Of a DNA stretch of 64,000 bases, positions 15,145 to 24,289 are shown in pieces. Origin of the DNA: Weissella minor (lineage in GTDB: Bacteria > Bacillota > Bacilli > Lactobacillales > Lactobacillaceae). The position numbers and the translations under genes are program-made. Location of the stretch: positions 1,594 to 65,593 of the forward strand of contig NZ_JQCD01000030.1 in the NCBI RefSeq assembly GCF_001437425.1. The letters run 5' to 3'. Numbering within the stretch: the first letter of the stretch is position 1; every line of letters begins with the position of its first letter. The notes beneath the pieces are model-generated. The model was not told where the DNA came from and ran no database searches. It worked only from the letters and a program-made list of their open reading frames with translations.

Positions 15145-17316
15145 ATGTCACTATTAGACTTGGACCAAAATAAGGTCACTTATTTTGATTTAAATAATGA
15201 ATTAAATATCCCAAAGGATAATACTATCCAACTTGGAAAAGATCGTGAAGCACTTGATGCATTTATGGCAGAAAATGTCATTCCCAATACATTAAAGTTC
15301 GATTCACAAAAGGAACATTTTGACTATTTAATCGAAAATGTTTTTATCGATCCTAAAGTTGTTGAACAATATGATTTCGCTTTTATTGAGCGACTCTATG
15401 ACTATTTACAAGAACAAAATTTTCAATTTAAATCATTTATGGCAGCATATAAGTTCTATGCTCAGTATGCCTTAAAGACAAATGATGGTGCCTATTATGT
15501 TGAAGGCTATGTTGATCGTGTTGCGATGAACGCTTTGTTTTATGCGAATGGGGATGAGCAGTTAGCGATGAATTTGGCTGATGAAATGATTCATCAACGT
15601 TATCAACCTGCAACGCCTTCATTCTTGAACGCAGCTCGTGCGCGTCGAGGAGAACTTGTATCATGTTTCATCTTACAAGCAACTGATGACATGAATTCAA
15701 TTGGACGTACGATTAATTCTGCTTTGCAACTATCTAAAATTGGTGGTGGTGTTGGGATTAATCTTTCGAACTTACGTGAAGCTGGGTCACCAATTAAGGG
15801 GATTGAAAATGCAGCCTCAGGTGTTGTCCCAGTGATGAAGTTGTTAGAGGACTCATTTACTTATTCAAATCAAATGGGTCAGCGTAATGGTGCTGGTGTG
15901 GTTTATTTGTCAGTTTTCCACCCCGACATCATGGCATTTCTAGCAACGAAGAAAGAAAACGCAGATGAAAAGGTACGAATTAAGACCCTTTCAATGGGCG
16001 TGACCGTACCAGATAAGTTTTATGACTTGATTAAGCGTGATGAAAAGATGTACCTATTTTCACCATATGATGTGGAAAGAGAATATGGGACAGAATTCAA
16101 TTATGTTGATATCACAGCCGAATACGATAATATGGTTGCAAATCCAGCAATTAAGAAGACGACGATTAATGCACGTGATTTAGAGAATGAATTGTCAAAG
16201 ATGCAACAAGAGTCCGGTTATCCTTACATTATCAATATTGATACGGTGAACCGTGCCAATCCGATTGCAGGTAAGGTGATTTCTTCTAATTTGTGTTCTG
16301 AAATCCTACAAGTCCAAAAGCCATCAATCATTAATAATGAACAACAATATGAACAACTAGGAACTGATGTTTCTTGTAACCTTGGGTCTACAAACATTGT
16401 GAATCTAATGGAGACTGATGACTTTGAAAAGTCAATTGACACGATGGTTCGTGCTTTGACTTCTGTGTCAGATGCTTCAGATTTGGATATTGTGCCATCA
16501 GTACAGCACGGAAATCAAGAACTACACGCGATTGGTTTGGGTGCAATGGGCTTGCACGCAATGTTTGCAAAAAACCATATGTATTATGGGGACGAGGAAG
16601 CATTGGATTTCACGAATATGTACTTTATGATGTTGAATTACTATACATTAAAGGCCTCAAATAACTTGGCGCGTGAACGTCAAGAGACCTTCTTTGATTT
16701 TGAAAAGTCAGCCTATGCAGATGGTTCATATTTTGATGCTTATACAGAAGCACCAATGGCTCCAAAGACTGAGAAAGTTCGTCAGATTTTTGCCAAACAC
16801 CATGTGCCAAATCAAGCGGACTGGGTGGCCTTAAAAGAGCAAGTTATGCAAGATGGTTTGTATAATGCATACCGTATGGCCATTGCGCCAACTGGGTCAA
16901 TTTCTTATGTAAACGATGCAACAGCATCACTACATCCGATTATTAATAAGATTGAAGAACGTCAAGAAAAGAAGATTGGAAAGATTTATTATCCAGCTCC
17001 TTATCTGGATGCAGATACAATCCCTTATTATGAATCAGCTTATAATATCGATATGCGTAAAGTGATTGATGTTTATGCAGCTGCTCAGCAACATGTCGAT
17101 CAAGGGATGGCCATGACTTTGTTTATGCGTTCAACAGTTCCAGAAGAATTGTACGAATGGAAGCAAGGACGTACCGATAAGATGACAACACGTGATTTAA
17201 ATATCTTACGTAATTATGCTTACAGTAAAGGTATTAAATCTATTTACTATATTCGAACTTACACCGATGATATGGAAGAATTTGGTGTAAATGAATGTGA
17301 GAGTTGTTCTATTTAA
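15145..17316 (+). CDS. nrdE: Class Ib ribonucleoside-diphosphate reductase alpha subunit
   Basis: About 723 residues. It shows ATPSFLNAARARRGELVSCF, GGGVGINLSNLRE and NLCSEI active-site blocks, a radical-transfer tyrosine region near the C-terminus, and the redox tail ECESCSI that interacts with NrdH. It lacks the long N-terminal ATP cone, as expected for NrdE. GGGGAG at 15134-15139 favours ATG 15145 over an upstream GTG. It reduces ribonucleoside diphosphates to dNDPs in complex with NrdF. Confidence 0.97.
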   Translation: MSLLDLDQNKVTYFDLNNELNIPKDNTIQLGKDREALDAFMAENVIPNTLKFDSQKEHFDYLIENVFIDPKVVEQYDFAFIERLYDYLQEQNFQFKSFMAAYKFYAQYALKTNDGAYYVEGYVDRVAMNALFYANGDEQLAMNLADEMIHQRYQPATPSFLNAARARRGELVSCFILQATDDMNSIGRTINSALQLSKIGGGVGINLSNLREAGSPIKGIENAASGVVPVMKLLEDSFTYSNQMGQRNGAGVVYLSVFHPDIMAFLATKKENADEKVRIKTLSMGVTVPDKFYDLIKRDEKMYLFSPYDVEREYGTEFNYVDITAEYDNMVANPAIKKTTINARDLENELSKMQQESGYPYIINIDTVNRANPIAGKVISSNLCSEILQVQKPSIINNEQQYEQLGTDVSCNLGSTNIVNLMETDDFEKSIDTMVRALTSVSDASDLDIVPSVQHGNQELHAIGLGAMGLHAMFAKNHMYYGDEEALDFTNMYFMMLNYYTLKASNNLARERQETFFDFEKSAYADGSYFDAYTEAPMAPKTEKVRQIFAKHHVPNQADWVALKEQVMQDGLYNAYRMAIAPTGSISYVNDATASLHPIINKIEERQEKKIGKIYYPAPYLDADTIPYYESAYNIDMRKVIDVYAAAQQHVDQGMAMTLFMRSTVPEELYEWKQGRTDKMTTRDLNILRNYAYSKGIKSIYYIRTYTDDMEEFGVNECESCSI

Positions 17317-17325
17317 TAAATCAAA

Positions 17326-17363
17326 AAGGCAAGCAGAAACGATTGATTTTGCTGCCTTTTTTC
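17326..17363 (+). terminator. Terminator-like hairpin between nrdE and nrdF
   Basis: AAAAAGGCA-GCA pairs with TGC-TGCCTTTTTT with small bulges around CGATTGATT. It ends in six T residues only 20 bases before nrdF, so it probably acts as partial attenuation within the operon. Confidence 0.6.
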
Positions 17364-17382
17364 TTGAAAAATGAGGATAGAG

Positions 17383-18336
17383 ATGAGCGAACAATATAAA
17401 CCAATTAATTGGAATAAAATTGAAGATGCGATTGATAAGGCAACCTGGGAGAAACTAACTGAGCAATTCTGGTTGGATACACGTATTCCATTATCAAATG
17501 ACTTAGATGATTGGCGTAAAATGACTAAGGCTGAACACAATCTTGTTGGAAAAGTTTTTGGTGGTTTAACTTTATTGGACACACTTCAGTCACAAGATGG
17601 TATGACATCACTTAAAGAAAATATTCGTACGCAACAAGAAGAAGCCGTATTGAATAATATTGAATTTATGGAATCAGTCCATGCGAAGTCGTACTCATCG
17701 ATTTTTGAAACATTAAATACTGAAGCCGAAATTAATGAAATCTTTGCGTGGGCGGAGACGGATGAATTCTTACAGTATAAGGCGCAAAAAATTAATGATA
17801 TTTATCATAATGGAACACCACTACAAAGAAAAATTGCATCTGTCTTTTTAGAAACATTCTTGTTTTATTCTGGGTTCTATACACCTTTGTATTACTTAGG
17901 ACATAATAAGTTAAATAACGTCGCAGAAATTATTAAACTTATTTTGCGTGATGAATCTGTGCATGGAACCTATATTGGTTATAAGTTCCAACTTGGTTTC
18001 AATGAATTATCTGAAACAGAGCAAGCTGACCTAAAGATGTGGATGTATGACTTAGTCTTTGATTTGTACAGCAATGAAGAAAAGTATACCCATGAGTTAT
18101 ATGACGAGATTGGTTGGACTGAATCAGTTTTGACTTTCTTACGTTATAATGCGAATAAGGCTTTGATGAATTTGGGACAAGATCCATTATTCCCTGATGG
18201 GGCTGAAGATGTAAACTCTGTGGTCATGAATGGAATTTCAACAACAACTTCGAATCATGATTTCTTTTCTCAAGTTGGGAACGGTTATCGTTTAGGTGAA
18301 GTTGAAGTGATGTCAGATGAGGATTATAACTTTTAA
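17383..18336 (+). CDS. nrdF: Class Ib ribonucleotide reductase beta subunit
   Basis: 317 residues, carrying metal ligands in EFMESVHAKSYS and LRDESVHGTYIGYKFQ blocks that form the dimetal centre next to the radical tyrosine. GAGG at 17374-17377 sets ATG 17383; an in-frame ATG 17371 lies before that site. The end is followed closely by the trpXYZ promoter. Confidence 0.96.
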   Translation: MSEQYKPINWNKIEDAIDKATWEKLTEQFWLDTRIPLSNDLDDWRKMTKAEHNLVGKVFGGLTLLDTLQSQDGMTSLKENIRTQQEEAVLNNIEFMESVHAKSYSSIFETLNTEAEINEIFAWAETDEFLQYKAQKINDIYHNGTPLQRKIASVFLETFLFYSGFYTPLYYLGHNKLNNVAEIIKLILRDESVHGTYIGYKFQLGFNELSETEQADLKMWMYDLVFDLYSNEEKYTHELYDEIGWTESVLTFLRYNANKALMNLGQDPLFPDGAEDVNSVVMNGISTTTSNHDFFSQVGNGYRLGEVEVMSDEDYNF

Positions 18337-18345
18337 AATAAGTTA

Positions 18346-18375
18346 TTGACAAATCTAAATTACACATGCTATTAT
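18346..18375 (+). promoter_or_regulatory. Promoter of trp leader and trpXYZ
   Basis: A consensus TTGACA (18346-18351) and TATTAT (18370-18375) are spaced by 18 bases with a TG extension just before the -10. The nrdF stop at 18336 lies just upstream, and I see no terminator between. Confidence 0.85.
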
Positions 18376-18407
18376 CATATTACTTTAATAGATAGGTGGA
18401 AGTTATA

Positions 18408-18452
18408 ATGGTTACAGTTAAGACACAATTAAATGGTTGGTGGCGCAGGTAG
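18408..18452 (+). CDS. Trp-Trp leader peptide (14 aa)
   Basis: AGGTGGA lies 7 bases before ATG 18408, opening the frame MVTVKTQLNGWWRR and a TAG stop at 18450-18452. Tandem TGG codons sit at 18438-18443. This is the classic layout of a leader whose translation senses charged tRNA-Trp. Hairpins and two terminators follow before a tryptophan-type transporter. Confidence 0.88.
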   Translation: MVTVKTQLNGWWRR

Positions 18453-18524
18453 CGCATTGAATGTTTAACGACAGGTTCAATGCGTATTTCGATGAGCGAT
18501 ATGTATCGAGCCTGTGTGTAACCA
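18453..18524 (+). promoter_or_regulatory. trpXYZ attenuator: alternative stems
   Basis: CGCATTGAA (18453-18461), starting right after the leader stop, pairs perfectly with TTCAATGCG (18476-18484). ACAGGTTC (18471-18478) can instead pair with GAGCCTGT (18508-18515), sharing bases with the first stem. TGTAACCA (18517-18524) is perfectly complementary to TGGTTACA at the leader start codon (18409-18416). These mutually exclusive pairings fit ribosome-position sensing; the exact switch path is inference. Confidence 0.7.
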
Positions 18525-18540
18525 TACTTCTGAAAATGAG

Positions 18541-18575
18541 AGGTCCACACGGTATCCGGTGGACCTTTTTCTTTT
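18541..18575 (+). terminator. trpXYZ leader terminator 1
   Basis: AGGTCCAC (18541-18548) pairs perfectly with GTGGACCT (18559-18566), with an inner CGG-TAT-CCG, followed by TTTTTCTTTT. Confidence 0.9.
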
Positions 18576-18585
18576 GCCATAGACG

Positions 18586-18624
18586 GCCATAAGAAGGTTC
18601 TAAGGAATCGACTTATGGCTTTTT
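18586..18624 (+). terminator. trpXYZ leader terminator 2
   Basis: GCCATAAG (18586-18593) pairs with CTTATGGC (18612-18619). An inner GGTTC-taag-GAATC stem completes it, followed by five T residues. It lies just 11 bases after terminator 1's tail and 35 bases before trpX. Confidence 0.82.
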
Positions 18625-18658
18625 GTTTACGCTATTGGCAGAAATAGAGGAGTAGAAG

Positions 18659-19651
18659 ATGAATAAGAAAATTATTGCAAGTCTGTTAGTTTTAACAGGA
18701 ATGCTCGGAGTAGCAGGCTATACTGAGGTAAAAAAAGAACAAGTTGCACGTGAGAAACCCGTTGTTGGGATTTTACAATTTATGAAGCACCCAGCGTTAG
18801 ATGAAATTCATCGTGGTATCGAAGATGAGTTAGCTAAAGAGGGCTTTGAAAAAGGTAAAAATATTGAAATTGATTATCAAAATGCACAAGGTGATCAATC
18901 TAATTTGAAGACCATGGCCACTCGCTTTTCAAATGAAGATGCAGATGTGTCTGTTGGGATTGCAACACCAGCTGCGGTTGCACTAGCCAATACAATTTCA
19001 GATAAGACTGTTGTATTTTCTGGTATTACAGATCCTGTGGGTAGTAAGTTGATTAAGAATGAAGCGAAGCCAGAAAAAAATATTACCGGAATCTCTGGTA
19101 AGGCGCCGCTGAAAGATCAATTAAAATTGATACAAGATTTCATGCCACAACTTAAAACACTAGGTGTTGTTTATACATCTTCAGATGACTCAGCCTCAAC
19201 TGAAGCAAAGCAAATGATTGAGCTTGCTGAAGCAGCTGGAATTAAAGTGAAAGCATATACGATTACATCATCAAATGATTTAAATCAAACGAGTCAACAA
19301 ATGGTGGCGAATGGACAAGTTGATGCTGTATTTGTGCCAACTGATAATACGATTGCCGGGGCAATGCCAACGTTGATTAAAAATACAAATGATGCCAAAG
19401 TACCGGTTTTCCCAACGGTAGACACCATGGTTGAAGCTGGTGGTGTTGCGGCTAGTTCAATTAATCAACGTGAACTTGGAACCATGACTGGAAAAATGAT
19501 TGCCAAGAATTTGCGTGGTGAAAAGGTAGAAGATTTGCCAGTTGAAGCGATTGAAAAGGGAACGCCAATCATTAATCAAAAACAAGCTGACGATTTGGGA
19601 ATTAAGATTCCTGATGCATATAAAGACGCCAAGCGCGTAGATAAGGAGTAG
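18659..19651 (+). CDS. trpX: Tryptophan ABC transporter substrate-binding protein (TrpX-like)
   Basis: 330 residues of the ABC_sub_bind (PF04392) type: PVVGILQFMKHPALDEIHRGI, VGIATPAAVALAN, FSGITDPVGSKLI and FVPTDNTIAGAMPTL. One N-terminal hydrophobic segment acts as signal or anchor; no lipobox cysteine follows (GVAGYTEV). The gene order (binding protein, permease, ATPase) with a Trp-codon leader matches the predicted trpXYZ tryptophan transporter of lactic acid bacteria and streptococci. Ligand assignment rests on that leader. GAGGAG sets the start. Confidence 0.88.
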   Translation: MNKKIIASLLVLTGMLGVAGYTEVKKEQVAREKPVVGILQFMKHPALDEIHRGIEDELAKEGFEKGKNIEIDYQNAQGDQSNLKTMATRFSNEDADVSVGIATPAAVALANTISDKTVVFSGITDPVGSKLIKNEAKPEKNITGISGKAPLKDQLKLIQDFMPQLKTLGVVYTSSDDSASTEAKQMIELAEAAGIKVKAYTITSSNDLNQTSQQMVANGQVDAVFVPTDNTIAGAMPTLIKNTNDAKVPVFPTVDTMVEAGGVAASSINQRELGTMTGKMIAKNLRGEKVEDLPVEAIEKGTPIINQKQADDLGIKIPDAYKDAKRVDKE

Positions 19652-19656
19652 TCATT

Positions 19657-20541
19657 ATGGAAATATTAGTATCAGCAATTGGGCAAGGACTATTGTGGGC
19701 CCCACTTGGCATTGGTTTGTATTTAACTTTTAGAATTTTAAACTTTCCAGATATGACTGTTGAAGGAACTTTTCCATTAGGAGCTGCGGTTGCAGTCACA
19801 ATGATTAGTAATGGGGTAACACCCTTCATTGCAACTTTATGCGGTATGTTAGCTGGGTCACTGGCGGGGTTAGTAACAGGTCTTTTGTATACAAAAGGTA
19901 AGGTTCCGATTCTGTTAGCTGGAATTCTATCGATGACCGCCATTTATTCAATTAATTTGCGAATTATGGGTCAAGCCAATCGATCATTGCTAGATTTGCC
20001 AACCTTGTTTAGTAGTTCACTGTTAGATTTTCTACCTAAGAATTTTCCAATGGTCTTAGTGGGATTGATTTTCATTACCGTTATTGTTGGATTAACAGCC
20101 TTATTCTTAAAGACTGAATTAGGGCAAGCTTTTATTGCAACAGGTGATAATGCGAATATGTCACGTTCATTAGGCATTAATACCGATAATATGACGATTA
20201 TGGGGTTAATGATTTCGAACGCTTTGATTGGTTTAGGTGGAGCGCTCGTTGCTCAGAACAATGGTTTTGCCGATGTAAACATGGGAATTGGAACAATTGT
20301 TGTGGCATTAGCATCAATTATTATTGGTGAAGTGGTTTACTCAGATCAGATGACTTTGACAGAACGTTTAATTACAGTTGTGATTGGTTCAATTATCTAC
20401 CGTTTCGTTTTGGTAATTGTGCTTGAAGTTGGCTTTAATGCCGATGACTTAAAGTTGGTCAGCGCTGTTATTTTGGGACTTGCATTGATGCTACCAAATG
20501 TTGGTAAGCGCCTTTCAATCAAATTAAAGAAGGAGGCATAA
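19657..20541 (+). CDS. trpY: Tryptophan ABC transporter permease (TrpY-like)
   Basis: 294 residues, polytopic with about eight or nine helices. QGLLWAPLGIGLYLTFRILNFPDMTVEGTFPLGAAV and GLMISNALIGLGGALVAQNNGFADVNMGIG are typical of the permease family that pairs with ABC_sub_bind proteins. It begins 5 bases after trpX and ends 4 bases before trpZ. Confidence 0.88.
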   Translation: MEILVSAIGQGLLWAPLGIGLYLTFRILNFPDMTVEGTFPLGAAVAVTMISNGVTPFIATLCGMLAGSLAGLVTGLLYTKGKVPILLAGILSMTAIYSINLRIMGQANRSLLDLPTLFSSSLLDFLPKNFPMVLVGLIFITVIVGLTALFLKTELGQAFIATGDNANMSRSLGINTDNMTIMGLMISNALIGLGGALVAQNNGFADVNMGIGTIVVALASIIIGEVVYSDQMTLTERLITVVIGSIIYRFVLVIVLEVGFNADDLKLVSAVILGLALMLPNVGKRLSIKLKKEA

Positions 20542-20545
20542 ACGA

Positions 20546-21316
20546 ATGACGACATCGAGTTTAAGACTAGAAAATGCAACAGTGGTCGTAAATCAAGGAA
20601 CAAGTGAAGAAAAGACCATTTTAGATGCAGTTAACTTAGAAGTACAAGCTGGTGAATTTGTCACCGTTTTAGGTTCAAATGGTGCTGGTAAATCAACACT
20701 TTTTAATGTGATTGCAGGAACCTTGAATTTAACCTCTGGCAAGATTTATTTGGGTGATACAGATGTGACACACTTAAAGGAAATTGAACGCACACATATT
20801 TTGGCGCGTGTGTTTCAAGATCCTAAGTTGGGAACAGCACCACGAATGACGGTTGCCGAAAATTTGTTAATGGCAGAGCGCCGCGGTCAAAAGCGACGTC
20901 TAAAGTCACGTGGTTTAACGACAGAAAAGCGAGCCGAAATGGCTCAGGTTGCTGATAAAATGGGGAATGGTTTGGCGCAGCGTCTTGATGTTGCAACAGG
21001 GCAACTGTCTGGTGGTCAACGTCAGGCTTTAGCCTTTTTGATGGCTACGGAAAAACGACCAGAACTATTACTTTTGGATGAACATACAGCTGCGTTAGAC
21101 CCAAAGACGAGCGCACAATTGATGGCATTGACTGATGAGCAAATTAAAGCCCAGCAGTTAACGGCAATGATGATTACACATAATTTGTCAGATGCACTTC
21201 AATATGGGAACCGTTTGCTTGTTATGTCAGAAGGTAAGATTGCGATGGATGTTGATGGAACAGCTAAGCAAGCCTTAACTTTGGAGGATATGCTTGCATT
21301 TTTCAATCGCTATTAA
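20546..21316 (+). CDS. trpZ: Tryptophan ABC transporter ATP-binding protein (TrpZ-like)
   Basis: 256 residues. Walker A GSNGAGKST, signature LSGGQRQALAF, Walker B LLLLDEHTAALDP and switch His in MITHNLSDAL are all present. Note Glu-His in DEHTAALD, typical of this transporter subfamily. It energises the TrpXY system. A short gap without a clear terminator follows before the fluoride channel genes. Confidence 0.88.
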   Translation: MTTSSLRLENATVVVNQGTSEEKTILDAVNLEVQAGEFVTVLGSNGAGKSTLFNVIAGTLNLTSGKIYLGDTDVTHLKEIERTHILARVFQDPKLGTAPRMTVAENLLMAERRGQKRRLKSRGLTTEKRAEMAQVADKMGNGLAQRLDVATGQLSGGQRQALAFLMATEKRPELLLLDEHTAALDPKTSAQLMALTDEQIKAQQLTAMMITHNLSDALQYGNRLLVMSEGKIAMDVDGTAKQALTLEDMLAFFNRY

Positions 21317-21383
21317 TTCTTGCATTTACGCAAAAATCCGGCGTATGATAGAAGGATAGCGAATTTTGAAAGGCGATTTGGTG

Positions 21384-21764
21384 ATGGTAAAGTATTGGCA
21401 ACGTTTCAGTGCGGTTGCTGTAGGTGGATTTATTGGTGGCGCTATGCGCGAAAGTTTGGAATTATTATTGCAAGCTCCTAATTTTCCATTTGCAACATTA
21501 TTGATTAATCTGACGGGAACATTTTTGGCTGTCTTTTGTACGGTGTGGTTTACTGAGAAGCGACATGTGAATCAATTATTAACAGATTTTATTTCAGTTG
21601 GTATCTTAGGTGCTTATACAACTTATGCAACTTTGATTACTGAAACAAGTACAAAGTTGGCCCCTATTTCTGGTATGGTGTACATTGCTGTATCGATTCT
21701 TGGCAGCGTGGGGATGGTGTATCTCGGTCGCTGGTTGGCCCGAAAGGTGGTGCATGAAGTATGA
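21384..21764 (+). CDS. Fluoride channel subunit FluC/CrcB 1
   Basis: 126 residues with four membrane helices. VGGFIGGAMRESLELL, FPFATLLINLTGTFLA and GILGAYTTYATLITE correspond to the CrcB motifs, including the Asn and the polar TT track. Start is ATG 21384, with GTG 21381 also possible after AAAGG. It overlaps the second crcB gene by 4 bases. I see no fluoride riboswitch in the 67 bases upstream. Confidence 0.9.
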   Translation: MVKYWQRFSAVAVGGFIGGAMRESLELLLQAPNFPFATLLINLTGTFLAVFCTVWFTEKRHVNQLLTDFISVGILGAYTTYATLITETSTKLAPISGMVYIAVSILGSVGMVYLGRWLARKVVHEV

Positions 21765-22120
21765 TGCTTATCATCGTAGCGGGAATCGGTGCTGCTATTG
21801 GCTCAATGGCTCGTTTTACTTTACTAGAAATGGCATCCAAATTAATGGGGTCAGCGAGTGGTTTAATGGTTTTAATCATTAATTTATTAGCGGCACTGGT
21901 AGCAGGAATTGTTTATGGTATCCACGCACCTTTGCTAGATAATACATTTTTAGCAGCTGGAATCATTGGTGGGTTCTCCACTTTTTCAGCTCCAATTGTG
22001 GATTTAGCTGATGGTTTAAGTGCACCTGGTCAAAGTGGCTATGCAATCTTGCGTATGGCAGTATTATTAATTGGTGGACTATTGATTTTTCAAGTTGGCG
22101 TGCTCCTTACAAAAATTTAA
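21761..22120 (+). CDS. Fluoride channel subunit FluC/CrcB 2
   Basis: 119 residues, four helices, with AGIGAAIGSMARF, LMVLIINLLAALVAG and GIIGGFSTFSAPIVD. It is a divergent partner of the preceding gene. Two different crcB genes in tandem are common in Firmicutes and are thought to form an antiparallel heterodimer exporting fluoride. The ATGA overlap implies coupled translation. A terminator follows. Confidence 0.9.
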   Translation: MMLIIVAGIGAAIGSMARFTLLEMASKLMGSASGLMVLIINLLAALVAGIVYGIHAPLLDNTFLAAGIIGGFSTFSAPIVDLADGLSAPGQSGYAILRMAVLLIGGLLIFQVGVLLTKI

Positions 22121-22130
22121 TGCCTATAGA

Positions 22131-22165
22131 AACATATATCTGATTTAGCAGATATATGTTTTTTT
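22131..22165 (+). terminator. Terminator after fluC pair
   Basis: AACATATATCTG (22131-22142) pairs perfectly with CAGATATATGTT (22149-22160), followed by T residues. Confidence 0.92.
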
Positions 22166-22167
22166 AT

Positions 22168-22194
22168 ACAAAAAAAGCAGACACATGGGTCTGC
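22168..22194 (-). terminator. Terminator of VOC-family gene
   Basis: On the minus strand GCAGAC and GTCTGC pair around a 6-base loop and are followed by seven T residues (A run on the plus strand). Confidence 0.8.
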
Positions 22195-22207
22195 TGGGCA
22201 TTTTAAA

Positions 22208-22537
22208 TTATTTTGTGGTTGATAGTTTGATGTGATTGCCTTCGAAGTCTTGAATATGAAAAACTGTGTTTGCACCATTTTTACTAACCGGTGTAGTTTG
22301 TTCAACGTCATAGTTAATCAGATGATTTTCAATGGCTTGGGGTGTATCTTGGACTTGAATGTTCAATGTGATGGGGTCCCCATCGATAAAGGCTAGAGGC
22401 TGGCCTTGAAAAGAAAGGTGTGTTTCTTCGTGGGCGCCAAAGTTTGAGGGAAGATCAAAGACTTCTCGATAAAAACGAACAGCACGATTGTAATCGGAAA
22501 CGGGGATATTGTAAGTAGAAAATGATGAAACACGCAT
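22208..22537 (-). CDS. VOC (glyoxalase/bleomycin resistance) superfamily protein
   Basis: 109 residues with the beta-alpha-beta-beta-beta pattern of the vicinal oxygen chelate fold: STYNIPVSDYNRAVRFYREVFDLP opens it, and FHIQDFEGNHIKLS closes it with the typical DPDGN-like turn. A single domain of this length usually dimerises. The substrate is unknown. It is a monocistronic minus-strand gene with its own terminator. Confidence 0.82.
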   Translation of the reverse strand: MRVSSFSTYNIPVSDYNRAVRFYREVFDLPSNFGAHEETHLSFQGQPLAFIDGDPITLNIQVQDTPQAIENHLINYDVEQTTPVSKNGANTVFHIQDFEGNHIKLSTTK

Positions 22538-22667
22538 AATTAAAGTCCAACTTTCATTAAGATAAATTATCTTCTATTTTAGACGTTTTTTTGAAAATAG
22601 AAAATGGAAGAATTGCGAATTTTAAAAGAGATTAGCGTCTATATTGTCAAAGATATAAGGAGGCGCT

Positions 22668-23084
22668 ATGAAAAAGATTACGTCAATGGAAGCACTTGGA
22701 CGCTATTTAGTCGTTCGATACGGTGCGACACCACAAGAAACGTGTTGGATAATTGCCGTTGATACGCAGTTATCAATTATTGATGAGGTACTGGTTGCAA
22801 AAGGCACACTTAATCAAGTTGGGATTCATCCACGAGATGTATTTCGCCATTTAACCGCCGTTAATGCTTATGGGTTTATGATGATACATAATCATCCAAG
22901 TGGACATCTTGATGCGTCGGCCGCAGATTTGCAAGTGTTACGACAATTCATGGTTTGTAGTGAATTGATGGCAATTAAATTTTTCGATTTTTTAATCATT
23001 GCGGCCAATGGTTATCGAAGCTATCGATTTAGTTCACATTGGAAGAAAATTCATTTGCAAAGCTTACTGGATAATCTGGACTAG
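22668..23084 (+). CDS. RadC-like JAB-domain protein, short form
   Basis: 138 residues, containing the RadC/MPN+ (JAB) domain with the metal motif HNHPSGHLDAS and a downstream Asp. AKGTLNQVGIHPRDVFRHL is family-typical. Full-length RadC is about 220 residues with an N-terminal helix-hairpin-helix; that part is absent here although AGGAGG at 22658-22663 makes the start convincing. RadC commonly lies next to mreB in LAB, as here. Despite the name, a repair role is not established for the family. Confidence 0.85.
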   Translation: MKKITSMEALGRYLVVRYGATPQETCWIIAVDTQLSIIDEVLVAKGTLNQVGIHPRDVFRHLTAVNAYGFMMIHNHPSGHLDASAADLQVLRQFMVCSELMAIKFFDFLIIAANGYRSYRFSSHWKKIHLQSLLDNLD

Positions 23085-23181
23085 AGTGTCAGATTTGTGA
23101 TAAAATTAATAGTACTAGAAGTAAGGAAGTATTAAACAATTTACTTGTAAATTTAAATCTAAGAGAAAAGGGATAAAAGCC

Positions 23182-24195
23182 GTGTTTTCATTTGGAACTC
23201 ATAATGTAGGAATCGACTTAGGTACGGCCAATACCTTAGTTTATATTGAAGGGAAAGGTATTGTATTACGTGAACCTTCAGTTGTCGCACGTAATACTAA
23301 AACTAACGAAATTGTTGCTGTTGGACAAGAAGCTAAAGAAATGCTTGGACGTACACCAGTAAGTATTAAAGCCATTCGCCCAATGCGTGATGGGGTTATT
23401 GCTGACTACGAAACAACAGTTGCAATGATTAAGTATTATTTAGACAAGGCACTAGGTAATACCCGTGGAAGTAGTTCAAAGCCATATGTAACAATTGGTG
23501 TTCCTTCAGGGGTTACTGCCGTTGAACGTCGCGCTGTTATTGACGCAGCCCGTGTTGCGGGGGCTCGTGATGCATATGTGCTTGAAGAGCCATTTGCTGC
23601 TGCGATTGGTGCTGGTTTACCTGTTAATGAACCAACAGGATCAATGGTTGCTGACCTAGGTGGTGGAACTTCTGATATTGCAACCATTTCACTTGGTGAT
23701 ATTGTGTCGTCTCGTTCAATTCGTATGGCGGGAGACACAATGGATGAAGCAATCATGAACTATATTCGTCAAAACTATTCAGTCTTGATTGGTGAACAAA
23801 CTGCTGAGCGTTTGAAGATGGAAATTAGTTCTGCCGATGTTGAAAGTGCAAAGGAACTTGAAGATGCAACTGCTCGTGGTCGTGATTTGGTAACTGGATT
23901 GCCAAAGACAATTCAAGTGCCAGCTGAAGACATTGCGATTGCCATTAAAGATGTCATTAGCGATATTATTGTTGCAATCAAGGAAACACTTGAAGAGACG
24001 TCTCCTGAAATTGCAGCCGATGTTATTGATCATGGAATTGTATTGACTGGTGGTGGTGCAATGTTGAAGAACATTGATACTGTTATTGCTGAATCAACTA
24101 AGGTTCCAGTTTTCATTGCTCCTGAACCATTGGACTCAGTTGCGCTTGGGACTGGTGAAGCGCTAAAGTCAATCGATGTGTTGAAGAATAATTAA
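23182..24195 (+). CDS. mreB: Rod-shape actin homologue MreB
   Basis: 337 residues. [39 protein letters not shown] and [16 protein letters not shown] are the phosphate and adenosine motifs of MreB. GTG 23182 is used as start, after AAAAGGGA. It polymerises under the membrane and guides lateral wall synthesis with MreC and MreD, implying a non-coccoid ancestor or shape. Confidence 0.96.
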   Translation: MFSFGTHNVGIDLGTANTLVYIEGKGIVLREPSVVARNTKTNEIVAVGQEAKEMLGRTPVSIKAIRPMRDGVIADYETTVAMIKYYLDKALGNTRGSSSKPYVTIGVPSGVTAVERRAVIDAARVAGARDAYVLEEPFAAAIGAGLPVNEPTGSMVADLGGGTSDIATISLGDIVSSRSIRMAGDTMDEAIMNYIRQNYSVLIGEQTAERLKMEISSADVESAKELEDATARGRDLVTGLPKTIQVPAEDIAIAIKDVISDIIVAIKETLEETSPEIAADVIDHGIVLTGGGAMLKNIDTVIAESTKVPVFIAPEPLDSVALGTGEALKSIDVLKNN

Positions 24196-24289
24196 GGTCT
24201 GATGATTGACGCCACGCCAATTTCGGTGAGGCGTTCTTTATTAGGAAAGCATTGATTGAGTTGAAGCAATTAAGAAAGGATTCTGCACA

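Noticed and set aside
21317-21383. Fluoride riboswitch upstream of fluC
   Set aside because: The short gap lacks the conserved crcB-motif strings and there is no terminator-antiterminator pair.
21685-21882. 65-residue frame overlapping both fluC genes
   Set aside because: It lies in the wrong frame across two well-supported genes and has no ribosome binding site.
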